DNA of 64,000 bases, taken from positions 5,820,713 through 5,884,712 of the forward strand of contig NC_092574.1 of NCBI RefSeq assembly GCF_037975245.1, given 5' to 3'. Of the stretch, positions 13,101-23,389 are shown piece after piece. This DNA is from Apostichopus japonicus. Lineage: Eukaryota > Echinodermata > Holothuroidea > Aspidochirotida > Stichopodidae. How positions within the stretch are numbered: position 1 is the first letter of the stretch; each line of letters starts with the position of its first letter. The position numbers and the translations under genes were made by a program. Under the pieces are notes generated by a model. The model had not been told where the DNA came from and did not search any database. It saw only the letters and a list, made by a program, of their open reading frames with translations.

Positions 13101-13374
13101 TCGTGGGTGGTATTTGTATTAGAATGTCCGGGTTTAAGTTATTGTGAACCAGTGAAATATATATCCTTAAATTATAACATTTTGGTTGTAAAGAAATGTT
13201 TTGTATCATTCATGTATGCTGGACATGATATTACCTCGAGTAACCAAGTTGACCTGGTTAGATAGGCACTGGGGGTTGTATATAGTACATAACAAAGCAA
13301 ATTCAAGCAGAATTTTGTAGTAATATTGTAACCAATGTTTCCTTGTTTTTAATAGACTATTCCCTTCATGCTGA
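4129..13374 (+). CDS. PPME1: Protein phosphatase methylesterase 1
   Basis: Thirteen exons: 4129-4211, 4883-5021, 5556-5630, 5959-6068, 6584-6741, 7848-7938, 8681-8746, 9327-9429, 9991-10072, 11019-11084, 11507-11616, 12132-12199, 13356-13374. Joined, they keep frame and give 389 residues; the family norm is about 386. It is an alpha/beta hydrolase that removes the C-terminal methyl ester from the PP2A catalytic subunit. Visible landmarks: HGGGFSGLTW (oxyanion region), VDVRGHG, nucleophile elbow GHSMGG (exon 5), the acid region VVIDVVEG, an acidic variable insert in exon 8, PYTWRVDLSKTEPYW, GWFQGMSNLFLS, and the histidine in NCGHTMQED (exon 11). The C-terminus ends in FPSC, like the family's short tail. 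The donor of exon 2 (GTATTT at 5022) was chosen because it keeps phase; this junction, roughly residues 68-75, is the least certain and a small exon could be missing. All other junctions have good consensus. Confidence 0.93.
6112..6310 (+). mobile_element. hAT-type MITE fragment, PPME1 intron 4
   Basis: Begins CAGGCGAGTAGCC and matches the first roughly 190 bp of the complete element at 52388-52680, including GCTTAGATGCAA and GTGCCATTTCCAGCGATC. The right inverted terminus is missing, so it is a truncated copy lying between PPME1 exons 4 and 5. Confidence 0.7.
6837..6960 (+). pseudogene. Partial duplicate of PPME1 exon 5 and its donor
   Basis: A second copy, offset 153 bp, of the end of exon 5 (6684-6741) plus about 60 bp of intron. 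It still reads NLVPSLA and MVVIDVLEK in the exon 5 frame and retains a GTAACA donor. The nearest AG (end of CTGCACAG, 6833-6838 region) would put it out of frame and reach a TAG. It is therefore a pseudo-exon, or at most a poison exon. Confidence 0.8.
7486..7806 (-). mobile_element. tRNA-derived SINE, family B copy 1
   Basis: On the minus strand it starts near 7806 with a tRNA-like head: GAGGGCGTTGTGGTGAATTG, then GGTTAAGGC, and B box GGTTCGAAGCC. A roughly 250-bp body follows, shared with 37680-37905 (nearly identical) and 35742-36024 (related). It lies in PPME1 intron 5. The Pol III promoter boxes define it as a tRNA SINE; the parent tRNA was not assigned. Confidence 0.8.
7928..8455 (+). 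repeat. 52-59 bp minisatellite seeded by PPME1 exon 6 end
   Basis: Ten tandem units start at 7928, 7981, 8034, 8086, 8138, 8190, 8242, 8295, 8348 and 8407. Unit 1 is the last 11 bases of exon 6 (ATCGAGTGGGT) plus its donor GTGAGTATAC and the following intron. Most later units keep a GTGGGTATAC or GTGAGTATG donor look-alike. The minus-strand open frame across it is a by-product of the repeat. Confidence 0.92.
10558..11000 (+). repeat. ~128-bp tandem repeat before PPME1 exon 10
   Basis: Four imperfect units of roughly 127-131 bp. Each has GTGGATGATGC(T/C)AA(C/G)TTGGATATT, a stretch with GTTGTTAATTAAGTTATT, and a T-rich TTGATTTT tract. Three units carry TGCTAAC, at 10694, 10821 and 10952, resembling a branch-point motif. 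The block ends just before the exon 10 acceptor at 11018. Confidence 0.85.
11129..11167 (+). repeat. (CTGT)n microsatellite
   Basis: Interrupted CTGT tetranucleotide run in PPME1 intron 10. Confidence 0.8.
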
Positions 13375-13878
13375 GTTTTTGCATAGCTGGTCTTCTAAAT
13401 TCTACTCGAAGAAATCAGTGATGTGTACGTCTTTGAAAGGAGATAATCTTGTCCTGTTTGCTGCAACTCTGGGAATGCGGTGGAAGGACAATGTAGTCTC
13501 TCCCATCAGGACACAGGAGTACCAGAAGGACAAAGTCATACTTTTACAGGGTTGTCTGTATGTAGTCAAGTACATCAAAAACAGCACAGGATGGCTTCAC
13601 TGCAATATTACTGCATTATATGTGGTGGCCTAAGAGGACATATTGTGACTGGTGTATGGATGTCCTCTTGTTGTCACATAAGACAGGCATGTAAAAGATG
13701 ACACTGAGAGTTAATGGTCCACAGATCATCTGTCAACTCTATCAGCTTTACCAAGAAAGAAAGAAATCATATGTTAAGTGTAGGACCAAATAGAGTCAGT
13801 CAGAGGACCAATAACCAATGCACTGGTGTGTATATTAAACCAGTGGTATGTTCAGACTGTCAACTTCTTTTGTATGCG
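13375..13878 (+). other. PPME1 3' UTR / downstream flank
   Basis: Directly follows the PPME1 stop. The open frames here begin upstream in intron sequence or shadow the terminal exon and have no family resemblance. It is probably 3' UTR; the poly(A) site was not located. Confidence 0.5.
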
Positions 13879-14239
13879 TTAAAGGCATTGAAGACTCACA
13901 CCCAACCGCGTGCCGCGCTCTGAAAAAGTCAACTTTCCATTGCTTGCAAGTGAAGTTTTCTTCATGTCGCTACAAAATGCAGACAGTAATAAAACGTGAT
14001 ACCTTGTTATCTCTTATCTAGTCCTGAGATGTCCATCGCTGCTTATTTACACTGTGTTGTGGGTATTGACCGTAGCTGTATGTACTGACTGTACACTAGT
14101 GTCTAATTACCGACGGTAGCAAGCTGTTCGTGTATTTTCTGGGATTGATGGTGGTGTCTAACGCTTCTGTTACACCTCATTGGAAACTAGGTCAGATTAC
14201 AGGCATCAGACGTTTTTTGGGCGCGAGTCTTCACACCCT
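13879..14239 (-). mobile_element. TTAA-flanked MITE, copy 2
   Basis: Same element as at 304 and 44001, in the opposite orientation. It begins TTAAAGGCATTGAAGACTC and ends GAGTCTTCACACCCTT, with the right-hand TTAA decayed. Interior landmarks shared with the other copies include ACACTAGTGTCTAATTAC and GCTACAAAATGCAGACAGT. Confidence 0.75.
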
Positions 14240-14767
14240 TGTAGGTGGTTGAAGAGATGCAGCAAAACCCTGATCCCAGTGGGGGGAGCGGGGGGTGTAC
14301 ATCCCCCTTTTCAACACCAAATTAAAAAATTGAAAGTAGTTATAAGCACAATTGTGAGTTTAGACCTAATTTGTTGTCTTAAGTATAACACAGAATGCAC
14401 CATTTCTTGCCCAAAATTTTGATAATGACTTTAGGGCCCCACACCCCCTTTATAACAATGTTTGGATCCAGCCTTGTACAGTATAACATCCCACATTCAA
14501 ACACTTTCCTTGTACTGTACATTTAAAATATGGTCATGATTATTGTAGCATAAATGAACTAAATGTTTTTGGTCAGATAAAAAGGCATATACCAATATCT
14601 GAATAAACCACACCCTTAAAACTTATCTTTTTTAAGCATTTGTTTGCAATCCTTCAGCCTCTTCTGACAATTTCACTAGAACCTACAAAGTTTCAAGGAG
14701 GAAAGATCGTGTATCGATATATGTGGTTGCAGGAATAACGTAGGGTCCTATTAGCATACCTAATTTG

Positions 14768-15103
14768 CAGGGATGTGCCCACGCTGGGCGGCCCCGCCCA
14801 GCACTAAAAATTACCGCCCAGCACTGTCTTAAAAATTGTGAATCCTGCCCAGCACTATTTTCAGCTAAAATCCCGAGATTCCTAACAATATATTTCACAC
14901 AAAAAATTTAAAAATGTAAATTGTTAGCAAAACTAGTGTATGTGCTTAAAAAGCTACACAAGTGCCAGCATTTGGCATCTGAGCACCTTCAAAAATAAAA
15001 AAAAATTCTCAAAGGGGGAGGGGGACACCTCCTCCCCCTTAGGCCCTCCCCCATGATGACGATCAGTATACCCAGCTCTCAGGAAATCCTGGGCACATCC
15101 CTG
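14768..15103. mobile_element. Short TIR DNA element, CAGGGATGTGCCCA termini
   Basis: Perfect 14-bp inverted termini, CAGGGATGTGCCCA at 14768 and its complement ending at 15103. AATTTG occurs next to both ends, a possible shortened target duplication. The interior has three GCCCAGCACT repeats and no coding potential. The size and CAGGG start suggest a non-autonomous hAT-like element. Confidence 0.7.
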
Positions 15104-15257
15104 GAATTTGTGATATTGACAGATACTGGCTGAACAAAAGAGTTGGTTGGATTGTTATTGAAGTATCCATCAAATATGAACGGTGAGGGGGAGGGTGAGG
15201 GGGGTAGGTGGGGGTGTGGAGGACTTACTGGCCCCTCTGTATGGGGACGATGTATCT

Positions 15258-15550
15258 GTATACCAAGTATGAAGTTTATCCAAGCTTTACTTTTGGAGTT
15301 GTGTTTACAAGGTTTTCAGATTTTGACCTCAAGCGAGTTTTGACCTCCACCAATTTCGATAGGATTCTTTCGTCTCGCTACTATGTATGTACATACCAAG
15401 TATGAAGTTCATCCAAGCTTTACTGAAGCATTTATCATGTGTACAAGGTTAGCAAACTTAACCTCAAAAGTAGCTTTGACATCTATCAATTTCGATAATG
15501 TTCTTGCAGTCATTACTCTGGAATCTGCAAACCAAGTATAAATTTTTCAA
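15258..15550 (+). repeat. ~135-bp imperfect tandem repeat, three units
   Basis: Units begin ACCAAGTATGAAGTTTATCC near 15260, 15394 and 15530 (the last degraded). Each full unit also has TTACAAGG or TGTACAAGG and CAATTTCGATA at equivalent spacing. Confidence 0.75.
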
Positions 15551-16305
15551 CTGCCAAGTTTTCTGTGTGGTATTTTTGGGGTCAAACTGAAGTATTTAAT
15601 ACATTTGATAGGAATACTCCATATGACATTGAAGGTATTGAAAAAATTGATTTTAGTGAAAAATCAAACAAGTTTGAATCAAAAGCAGACTTTGTACAAC
15701 TCGGAGCATGAAAATAAAGTGAATATTCAATATTTCCAAGTTTTGTTACACAGTTTTTCATACTTTTTTGTTTTTTTGGTTCCATTGTTAAAATTTGATC
15801 TGTTTATTTTGCTAATAAAAGCAAATAAACCCGGCCATGCCTACCTACACAGCCTAAGTCCTTTACTTGAATATTGTTTACTGAACCAGAATCTTAGCAT
15901 ATCAAATCAAGGTGCATCATTCTTTTCCTAAATTTTAGTGCTTTTGTCCAAAGCAAAATAATCCTTTACATGTAGAATGCAAGGTGTAAGTAACTTTATA
16001 TCTCTCAAAATGCTAATACAAAATGGCTACACAAATAAATTACAAACTTTCAAATTGTTTAAATTTCCAATCTACTGGACCTGTATTGGTTTTCTTACAT
16101 GTTCAAACTGAACTCACTTCGTTAATGAGTTTTTTGAACTTCATCTACACATGATGTTGGTCTAATTGTAACTCCAATTCTCTGCATAATTCTTGCTCCA
16201 ATGGAGTATTTAAGTTTAAGTTGGTAATTTATAACCCTATCAGATGTGATATCAAACAGACATTTCAATAGGTACAGGGTCAAGGTATATGCAAAAAAAA
16301 AAAAA
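15551..16305. other. Intergenic, no gene seen
   Basis: AT-rich sequence between PPME1 and the fold-back repeat. Open frames on both strands overlap each other and resemble no family. Confidence 0.5.
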
Positions 16306-17530
16306 AATCGATTTCGCCCAAATGACGTAACAGGGAGTAATCGATGCTCAGGAGCCCAAATCTGCAACTCCCAGGTCCATATCTGCTTCCGTTCGGGAGA
16401 TACGTGGTCCCAAAGTACAAGATAGAAATACGTGTTCTTTATAAGTGCAAAATTTGAAAAAAAACCCTCTTTTCAGCCCCTCTCTTGTCCTCTCTGAAAC
16501 ACCCATCGACATTAAACTTAGACGTGGAGTAAAAGACACCCTTGTCTTTGTTATACACCAATTTCGTGTAACTATCTGACCGGGAAAGGCTTTTTGTCTA
16601 TATGATTTCTATTTGCGCCAAAAATAGGTGTTTTGTCTTGAAAAGTTAAAAAAGTACCTCTTTTTGGTACCCAATTCCAAAATAAACTTCAGATTCGTAA
16701 TCAGCGTGTCGCGAACTACCAGAAAAGATACACATTTATTGCCTTTGCGCCCTCTTATGACACTTTTTTCGCTCAGTTTGCAACTTCACAGGAACAATAG
16801 AAAAGCGAAAATCTTTTAGGGACAACAAAAGATTTTAATCCTTTGTTCGTCGTAAAAGTTCTTCGCTCTTACTTTTTTTGAGGTGAAAAAACTTGTTGTC
16901 GCAAAATCGATAAATGTGGATCTTTTCTGGTAGTTCGCGACACGCTGATTACGAATCTGAACTTTATTTTGGAATTGGGTACCAAAAAGAGGTACTTTTT
17001 TCACTTTTCAGACAAAATACCTATTTTTGGCGCAAATAAAAATTGCCAAAAATTGACCCAAAATCGATTTCGCCCAAAAGACGTAACAGGGAGTAATCGA
17101 TGCTCAGGAGCCCAAATCTGCAACTCCCAGGTCCATATCTGCTTCCGTTCGGGAGATACGTGGTCCCAAAGTACAAGATAGAAATACGTGACTGTTCTTT
17201 ATAAGTGCAAAATTTGGAAAACCCCCTCTTTTCAGCCCCTCTCTTGTCCTCTCTGAAACACCCATCGACTTTAAAATTAGACGTGAAGTAGAAGACGCTC
17301 TTGTCTTTGTTATACACCAATTTCGTGTAATTATCTGACCGGGAAAGGCTTTTTGTCCATATCATGTCTATTTGCCCCAAAAATAGGTGTTTTGTCATGC
17401 AAAGTTAAAAAAGTACCTCAATTTGGTACCCAATTCCAAAATAAAGTTCAGATTCGTAATCAGCGTGTCGCGAAATACCAGAAAAGATATACATTTATCG
17501 CCTTTGCGACAAAATGTTTTTCATTTTTTA
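16306..17530. repeat. Fold-back block with direct and inverted copies
   Basis: Two direct copies of a roughly 450-bp unit (16306-16757 and 17062-17512) both begin at ATCGATTTCGCCC and share ACGTAACAGGGAGTAATCGA and ATCTGCTTCCGTTCGGGAGA. Between them, 16905-17040 is the reverse complement of the 3' part of unit 1 (about 16620-16745; shared AATCAGCGTGTCGCGAA). The palindrome centre carries AAAATCTTTT and AAAAGATTTT at 16808-16837. Open frames here are the same DNA read in different copies, not independent genes. Confidence 0.85.
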
Positions 17531-17644
17531 TGACACATACACGTTTGAGGCACTGAACATGACCCAGAGCAGTAACAACTACATTTGCAATTCAGTTCAT
17601 AAAACTACAGGCAACTTAGATGGAACTTCTATACCTCAGTGTTC

Positions 17645-20362
17645 TTGGTAGTGCTCTGAAACGCAAAGAGTCAGATAAATGCGAAATCTGCGGTTCAATT
17701 CCCAGTTGAGGCTTTTAATTTTCTGATCTTTTCTTCCTTTCTTTCTGAGGTTTAAATATTAGAAACGAGCATTATTTCTCATCAGTTACAGTGGCGCAGT
17801 TGGTAGTGCTCTGAAACGCAAAGAGTCAGATAAATGCGAAATCTGCGGTTCAATTCCCAGTTGAGGCTTTTAATTTTCTGATCTTTTCTTCCTTTCTTTC
17901 TGAGGTTTAAATATTAGAAACGAGCATTATTTCTCATCAGTTACAGTGGCGCAGTTGGTAGTGCTCTGAAACGCAAAGAGTCAGATAAATGCGAAATCTG
18001 CGGTTCAATTCCCAGTTGAGGCTTTTAATTTTCTGATCTTTTCTTCCTTTCTTTCTGAGGTTTAAATATTAGAAACGAGCATAATTTCTCATCAGTTACA
18101 GTGGCGCAGTTGGTAGTGCTCTGAAACGCAAAGAGTCAGATAAATGCGAAATCTGCGGTTCTATTCCCAGTTGAGGCTTTTAATTTTCTGATCTTTTCTT
18201 CCTTTCTTTCTGAGGTTTAAATATTAGAAACGAGCATAATTTCTCATCAGTTACAGTGGCGCAGTTGGTAGTGCTCTGAAACGCAAAGAGTCAGATAAAT
18301 GCGAAATCTGCGGTTCAATTCCCAGTTGAGGCTTTTAATTTTCTGATCTTTTCTTCCTTTCTTTCTGAGGTTTAAATATTAGAAACGAGCATTATTTCTC
18401 ATCAGTTACAGTGGCGCAGTTGGTAGTGCTCTGAAACGCAAAGAGTCAGATAAATGCGAAATCTGCGGTTCTATTCCCAGTTGAGGCTTTTAATTTTCTG
18501 ATCTTTTCTTCCTTTCTTTCTGAGGTTTAAATATTAGAAACGAGCATAATTTCTCATCAGTTACAGTGGCGCAGTTGGTAGTGCTCTGAAACGCAAAGAG
18601 TCAGATAAATGCGAAATCTGCGGTTCAATTCCCAGTTGAGGCTTTTAATTTTCTGATCTTTTCTTCCTTTCTTTCTGAGGTTTAAATATTAGAAACGAGC
18701 ATTATTTCTCATCAGTTACAGTGGCGCAGTTGGTAGTGCTCTGAAACGCAAAGAGTCAGATAAATGCGAAATCTGCGGTTCAATTCCCAGTTGAGGCTTT
18801 TAATTTTCTGATCTTTTCTTCCTTTCTTTCTGAGGTTTAAATATTAGAAACGAGCATTATTTCTCATCAGTCACAGTGGCGCAGTTGGTAGTGCTCTGAA
18901 ACGCAAAGAGTCAGATAAATGCGAAATCTGCGGTTCAATTCCCAGTTGAGGCTTTTAATTTTCTGATCTTTTCTTCCTTTCTTTCTGAGGTTTAAATATT
19001 AGAAACGAGCATTATTTCTCATCAGTTACAGTGGCGCAGTTGGTAGTGCTCTGAAACGCAACGAGTCAGATAAATGCGAAATCTGCGGTTCAATTCCCAG
19101 TTGAGGCTTTTAATTTTCTGATCTTTTCTTCCTTTCTTTCTGAGGTTTAAATATTAGAAACGAGCATTATTTCTCATCAGTTACAGTGGCGCAGTTGGTA
19201 GTGCTCTGAAACGCAACGAGTCAGATAAATGCGAAATCTGCGGTTCAATTCCCAGTTGAGGCTTTTAATTTTCTGATCTTTTCTTCCTTTCTTTCTGAGG
19301 TTTAAATATTAGAAACGAGCATTATTTCTCATCAGTTACAGTGGCGCAGTTGGTAGTGCTCTGAAACGCAACGAGTCAGATAAATGCGAAATCTGCGGTT
19401 CAATTCCCAGTTGAGGCTTTTAATTTTCTGATCTTTTCTTCCTTTCTTTCTGAGGTTTAAATATTAGAAACGAGCATTATTTCTCATCAGTTACAGTGGC
19501 GCAGTTGGTAGTGCTCTGAAACGCAAAGAGTCAGATAAATGCGAAATCTGCGGTTCAATTCCCAGTTGAGGCTTTTAATTTTCTGATCTTTTCTTCCTTT
19601 CTTTCTGAGGTTTAAATATTAGAAACGAGCATTATTTCTCATCAGTTACAGTGGCGCAGTTGGTAGTGCTCTGAAACGCAAAGAGTCAGATAAATGCGAA
19701 ATCTGCGGTTCAATTCCCAGTTGAGGCTTTTAATTTTCTGATCTTTTCTTCCTTTCTTTCTGAGGTTTAAATATTAGAAACGAGCATTATTTCTCATCAG
19801 TTACAGTGGCGCAGTTGGTAGTGCTCTGAAACGCAAAGAGTCAGATAAATGCGAAATCTGCGGTTCAATTCCCAGTTGAGGCTTTTAATTTTCTGATCTT
19901 TTCTTCCTTTCTTTCTGAGGTTTAAATATTAGAAACGAGCATAATTTCTCATCAGTTACAGTGGCGCAGTTGGTAGTGCTCTGAAACGCAAAGAGTCAGA
20001 TAAATGCGAAATCTGCGGTTCTATTCCCAGTTGAGGCTTTTAATTTTCTGATCATTTCTTCCTTTCTTTCTGAGGTTTAAATATTAGAAACGAGCATTAT
20101 TTCTCATCAGTTACAGTGGCGCAGTTGGTAGTGCTCTGAAACGCAAAGAGTCAGATAAATGCGAAATCTACGGTTCAATTCCCAGTTGAGGCTTTTAATT
20201 TTCAGATCTTTTCTTCCTTTCTTTCTGAGGTTTAAATATTAGAAACGAGCATTATTTCTCATCAGTTACAGTGGCGCAGTTGGTAGTGCTCTGAAACGCA
20301 AAGAGTCAGATAAATGCCATATCTGCGGTTCAATTCCAGGTTAAGGCTTTTACTTTTCTGAT
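17645..20362 (+). repeat. 155-bp tRNA-like satellite, 18 units
   Basis: A partial first unit is followed by 17 units whose GTGGCGCAGTTGGTAG starts fall exactly every 155 bp from 17791 to 20271. Each unit has an 83-nt tRNA-like part (17785-17867 in the first complete unit). It has an A box TGGCGCAGTTGGTAG, a fully paired D stem (GCGC/GTGC), a possible TCTGA/TCAGA stem, B box GGTTCAATTCC and 6 of 7 acceptor pairs counting G-T. TTTT follows at once, as in a Pol III terminator. The remaining roughly 72 bp is an AT-rich, pyrimidine-rich spacer. Units differ at only a few positions, implying recent amplification or ongoing homogenisation. The unusual anticodon-arm size argues against ordinary tRNA genes, so a tRNA-derived satellite or Pol III transcript array is the best reading. 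Confidence 0.93.
17785..17867 (+). ncRNA. tRNA-like unit (representative of 17 complete copies)
   Basis: First complete tRNA-like copy in the array. The D arm is canonical (stem 4 bp, loop AGTTGGTA). The T loop TTCAATT is canonical, but its stem pairs poorly (two of five firm pairs). The anticodon arm does not fold with a 7-nt loop: TCTGA/TCAGA leaves 11 nt, and CTCT/AGAG leaves 9 nt. Pol III transcription is plausible; charging as a tRNA is not supported. Confidence 0.5.
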
Positions 20363-20414
20363 GTTTGGAGAAGGTGGAAGTATAAATATAAGGAACGAAG
20401 TTTTTCCATTGGGA

Positions 20415-20500
20415 ACCAAAATGGTGTAATGGGTAGCTCCGCTACCTATGAATCATTTGATCAATCCTGCCAGTGTGGGTTCAAGTCCTAGGTGAGCAAT
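20415..20500 (+). mobile_element. tRNA-like SINE head, different family
   Basis: A box TGGTGTAATGGGTAGC and B box GGGTTCAAGTCCTAGG at tRNA spacing, just past the 155-bp array but unlike it in sequence. A GC-rich body with poly-C and a repeated GCGCGGAC segment follows to about 20660. Probably a single SINE. Confidence 0.6.
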
Positions 20501-20736
20501 CGCTGCAAAAGGACTTCGCTGGATAGGTTGGTCTGGTACCCAACCCCCCCCCCCGGCGGAACAAGGTGAGTTTCGCGGACCCCCTCCCCCTGACAAGGTT
20601 CCAGCGCGGACTAGGTGAGTTGCGCGGACCCCCTCCCCCTGACAAGGTCCCCCTCCCTCCGAAGGGGAAAACTCTTTTAAGGAAAACATACTAAGTACCC
20701 ACAATTGGATGTTTAAATATTTTTATTGAAAGCTAA

Positions 20737-20815
20737 ATCACTAGCCCACCTTATGGTCTGGTGGAAGACAAACATTTTTTGGAACACAAGGTCCCTGGTT
20801 CAATCCCTACTTCTG
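20737..20815 (+). mobile_element. Degenerate tRNA-like element
   Basis: CTAGCCCACCTTATGGTCTGG resembles a decayed A-box region, and GGTCCCTGGTTCAATCCC has a good B box about 50 bp later. A CA/A-rich tail (20836-20925) follows, as expected for a SINE. Weaker than its neighbours. Confidence 0.4.
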
Positions 20816-20959
20816 CTTTGCTTCTTACATTTTACTTTTGCCCCAAACAAACACACACATAAAAAAAAAAACACTCACAAAAAAAAAAAAAACCTCCACA
20901 CACACACAAACACACACGCACTGCTAATTTTTCACATGTTTTAGCAGCTCACAGATAAA

Positions 20960-23389
20960 ACATCAATACATGCATAAAAATACATATACTTAGAATCACC
21001 ACAACAAAAAAAAGAACATTCCATAACAGAGTGATGAGTTTTGTATTCTTAACAATTTCTTAGCACAGGCAAAAGATCAAGAAAATTGTCAGAAACACAA
21101 ATCTCAGAACGGAACAACTTAGTTGTTCCTCCTTCAGTTCTCTAGCCACTCTCTAGGATAAGAAAAAGGTAAAACTAAAACAACCCATGGACCATCTGAA
21201 CAAAGCAATTGAGTAGGGATACCGAAGCACCGCATCTTCATTTATATGACCGAATATTAATTAACACTTTAAATAGTACATTTTAAAGGAATACATAACC
21301 TTCATCTTTTTTTTTCATATTTTGAAGAAGAGGTACAATAAATCATTAATGCTATGTTATATCATATACGCAGCATTTTGGATTGAATTATGGCAAATGA
21401 AGAGCTAATATCTATATGAAATTAAAAATGACAAACTTTTCTTAATATCAAATGATGTATAGAAAAGGGAGATAAAACAATCAATTTGTCATTTCTGCCA
21501 TATTATATACTTTCTATGCCTCGGACTTCCTTACACCCTTAATACCAGGTATTATATTATATATCTATAAAGTTTTGATGCTATTTTGATAATAAATATC
21601 TCTTAACCCATACAGTTTGGAAACATGATAGGTCTAAAGTTTTATTTTCAACAGTGAACTGAGAAAACTGAGTCAAAACTGGAAATTTAATCCTATGTGG
21701 AAAAGTGTGTTGGCTAGAAATGTTGTACAACTGAATACACGCATACTTTAATTATGTTCTAATTAATTGTTTTTTTTTAAAGAAATTGTAAAATTTCCAA
21801 AAAACTTAAGTCTATATTCACATCAGTGCTTTATGAGGGGTCTTTCTTTTTTCAATTTTTGTAAGTGAGGTGTGTGGGAGATATATCACATAAATGTTTC
21901 CTTACTGCATAACAGTGTAATTTTCATGAGGTAAAAGCTACCCCTCAATCAAACTTGACAATCAATTCATGCACCCAGAATCCACTTGGTCAAATTTCAA
22001 TGATTCCAAATATATAACCTTGCATGATTGCCATATCTTATAATATTACAAGCACCTTTTTTCATTACAGTTTTAACGACATTCATACAAAAGTAAACAA
22101 ATCATATTTTCAGCAAAAACATTTAATACCTGAATCATTTACCAAGAGATGGAATTTCATACCAAGAGTTTGAGAAAACAGTTTGAGGAAACAGTTTGAG
22201 GAAACAGTTTGAGAAAACAGAAACTGTTTAGAAAGTTAGTCTGAGAAAGTTTGCGAAAACTTGTTGAACAAGCTGTTTGAATGAATATTTAGAGCTTACT
22301 GTATTAGCATAGAATGTCACAGGTTACTGGGACATTAAATTCAATGTGCATAAGGAAGGGCTACAAATGGCAACATTTATCCTCCACAATTACAAGTCTA
22401 GATAACCTTTGAACTCTGTTTCCTAACATCCCAAATGGCTAAGAATCTACTAAATTGGTAAAATAAATGTAAGTTTTTTTGTTGCAATTTTGGAAAGATA
22501 TGCCCTGAAATAGATGCTCGTATCTGCTTCTGTAGACCAAAACTGGCATAATGGACAACAGGTTGTTTAATATTCATATAGAATAAACTAATAATTTTGT
22601 GTATTACCCTAGTAGTGGGATCTCCTGTAAATATTTACCATGTTTAGACAGGTCATACCAACTATACCAATTTACCCTGAAAACCCAAAGAATCTGCACT
22701 GATTTGTTACTTTCAATCCAATTTCTAAGTTGTATGGTTCTCAGCTTGTAACCAAAAACGAACACTTTTACTATCTTGAAAATACCCCTCATTTCATTCT
22801 CACAGAAATATCTAATATTTAACAATTTTAAATGTGAGATATATTTCATGATAGGAAAGGGAACTTCATTACTAATAAAGTCAACTAAATCGTTTTTCAA
22901 ATACTGTTGTGACAAAAAAGAAAATTAAAACAGCAGTAGAAGCAGATTCATATGAAGGGAAAAAGATTAATACGAAAAAATGAAATATAAAAAGGAATTT
23001 CTTTTCTTTGGTATAAGTCGGAAGATTAACAAATTACAATGGCAAATAGGTAGATTTCTGGCATAGATTCTTTAGAAGAGCAAAAGTGACAACCGCTGCA
23101 AAAAGTAAAAAATGATTTAGTTTCAGGAAAAGCAAATCCTCCATTTTTGAAACTAACTGGCATTACGCAACAAAAAAGAAAAAAAAATACTAGCCAGACA
23201 CAATTATCTGAACTGTGAATCACATATTTTTCGTAATGTGACTGTCACCCATTTCTTAATGAATCTGGAAGGTTGCAAGCCTTTCAATAAGCAAATAAAA
23301 ATAATTTGTAAGTAATTCGCAGGCTTGACTGCTAATAATTAAGCAATTAAATAATAAAAACTACATGCTTGACTATCACAATTCCTGAG
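20960..23389. other. Long AT-rich stretch without genes
   Basis: No exon, RNA gene or named element was supported. A short minisatellite of four roughly 17-bp GTTTGAGGAAACA units lies at 22165-22222. The region is downstream of the convergent PGM2 3' end. Confidence 0.5.

Noticed and set aside
13343-13633. 96-codon open frame over the PPME1 end
   Set aside because: Starts in the intron and runs out of frame with the terminal exon, whose stop is at 13372-13374.
16816-17556. Related open frames containing VPxFGTQFQNKVQIRNQRVA
   Set aside because: The same repeat DNA read from inverted and direct copies; the frames are not extended beyond the repeat and stops interrupt the third copy.
17785-17867. 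Calling the array units true tRNA genes
   Set aside because: The anticodon loop would be 9 or 11 nt and the T stem pairs poorly, so no anticodon can be assigned with confidence.
17645-20362. Regular repeat-spacer array considered as CRISPR
   Set aside because: Units are 155 bp with identical spacers, in an animal genome, and carry tRNA-like boxes.
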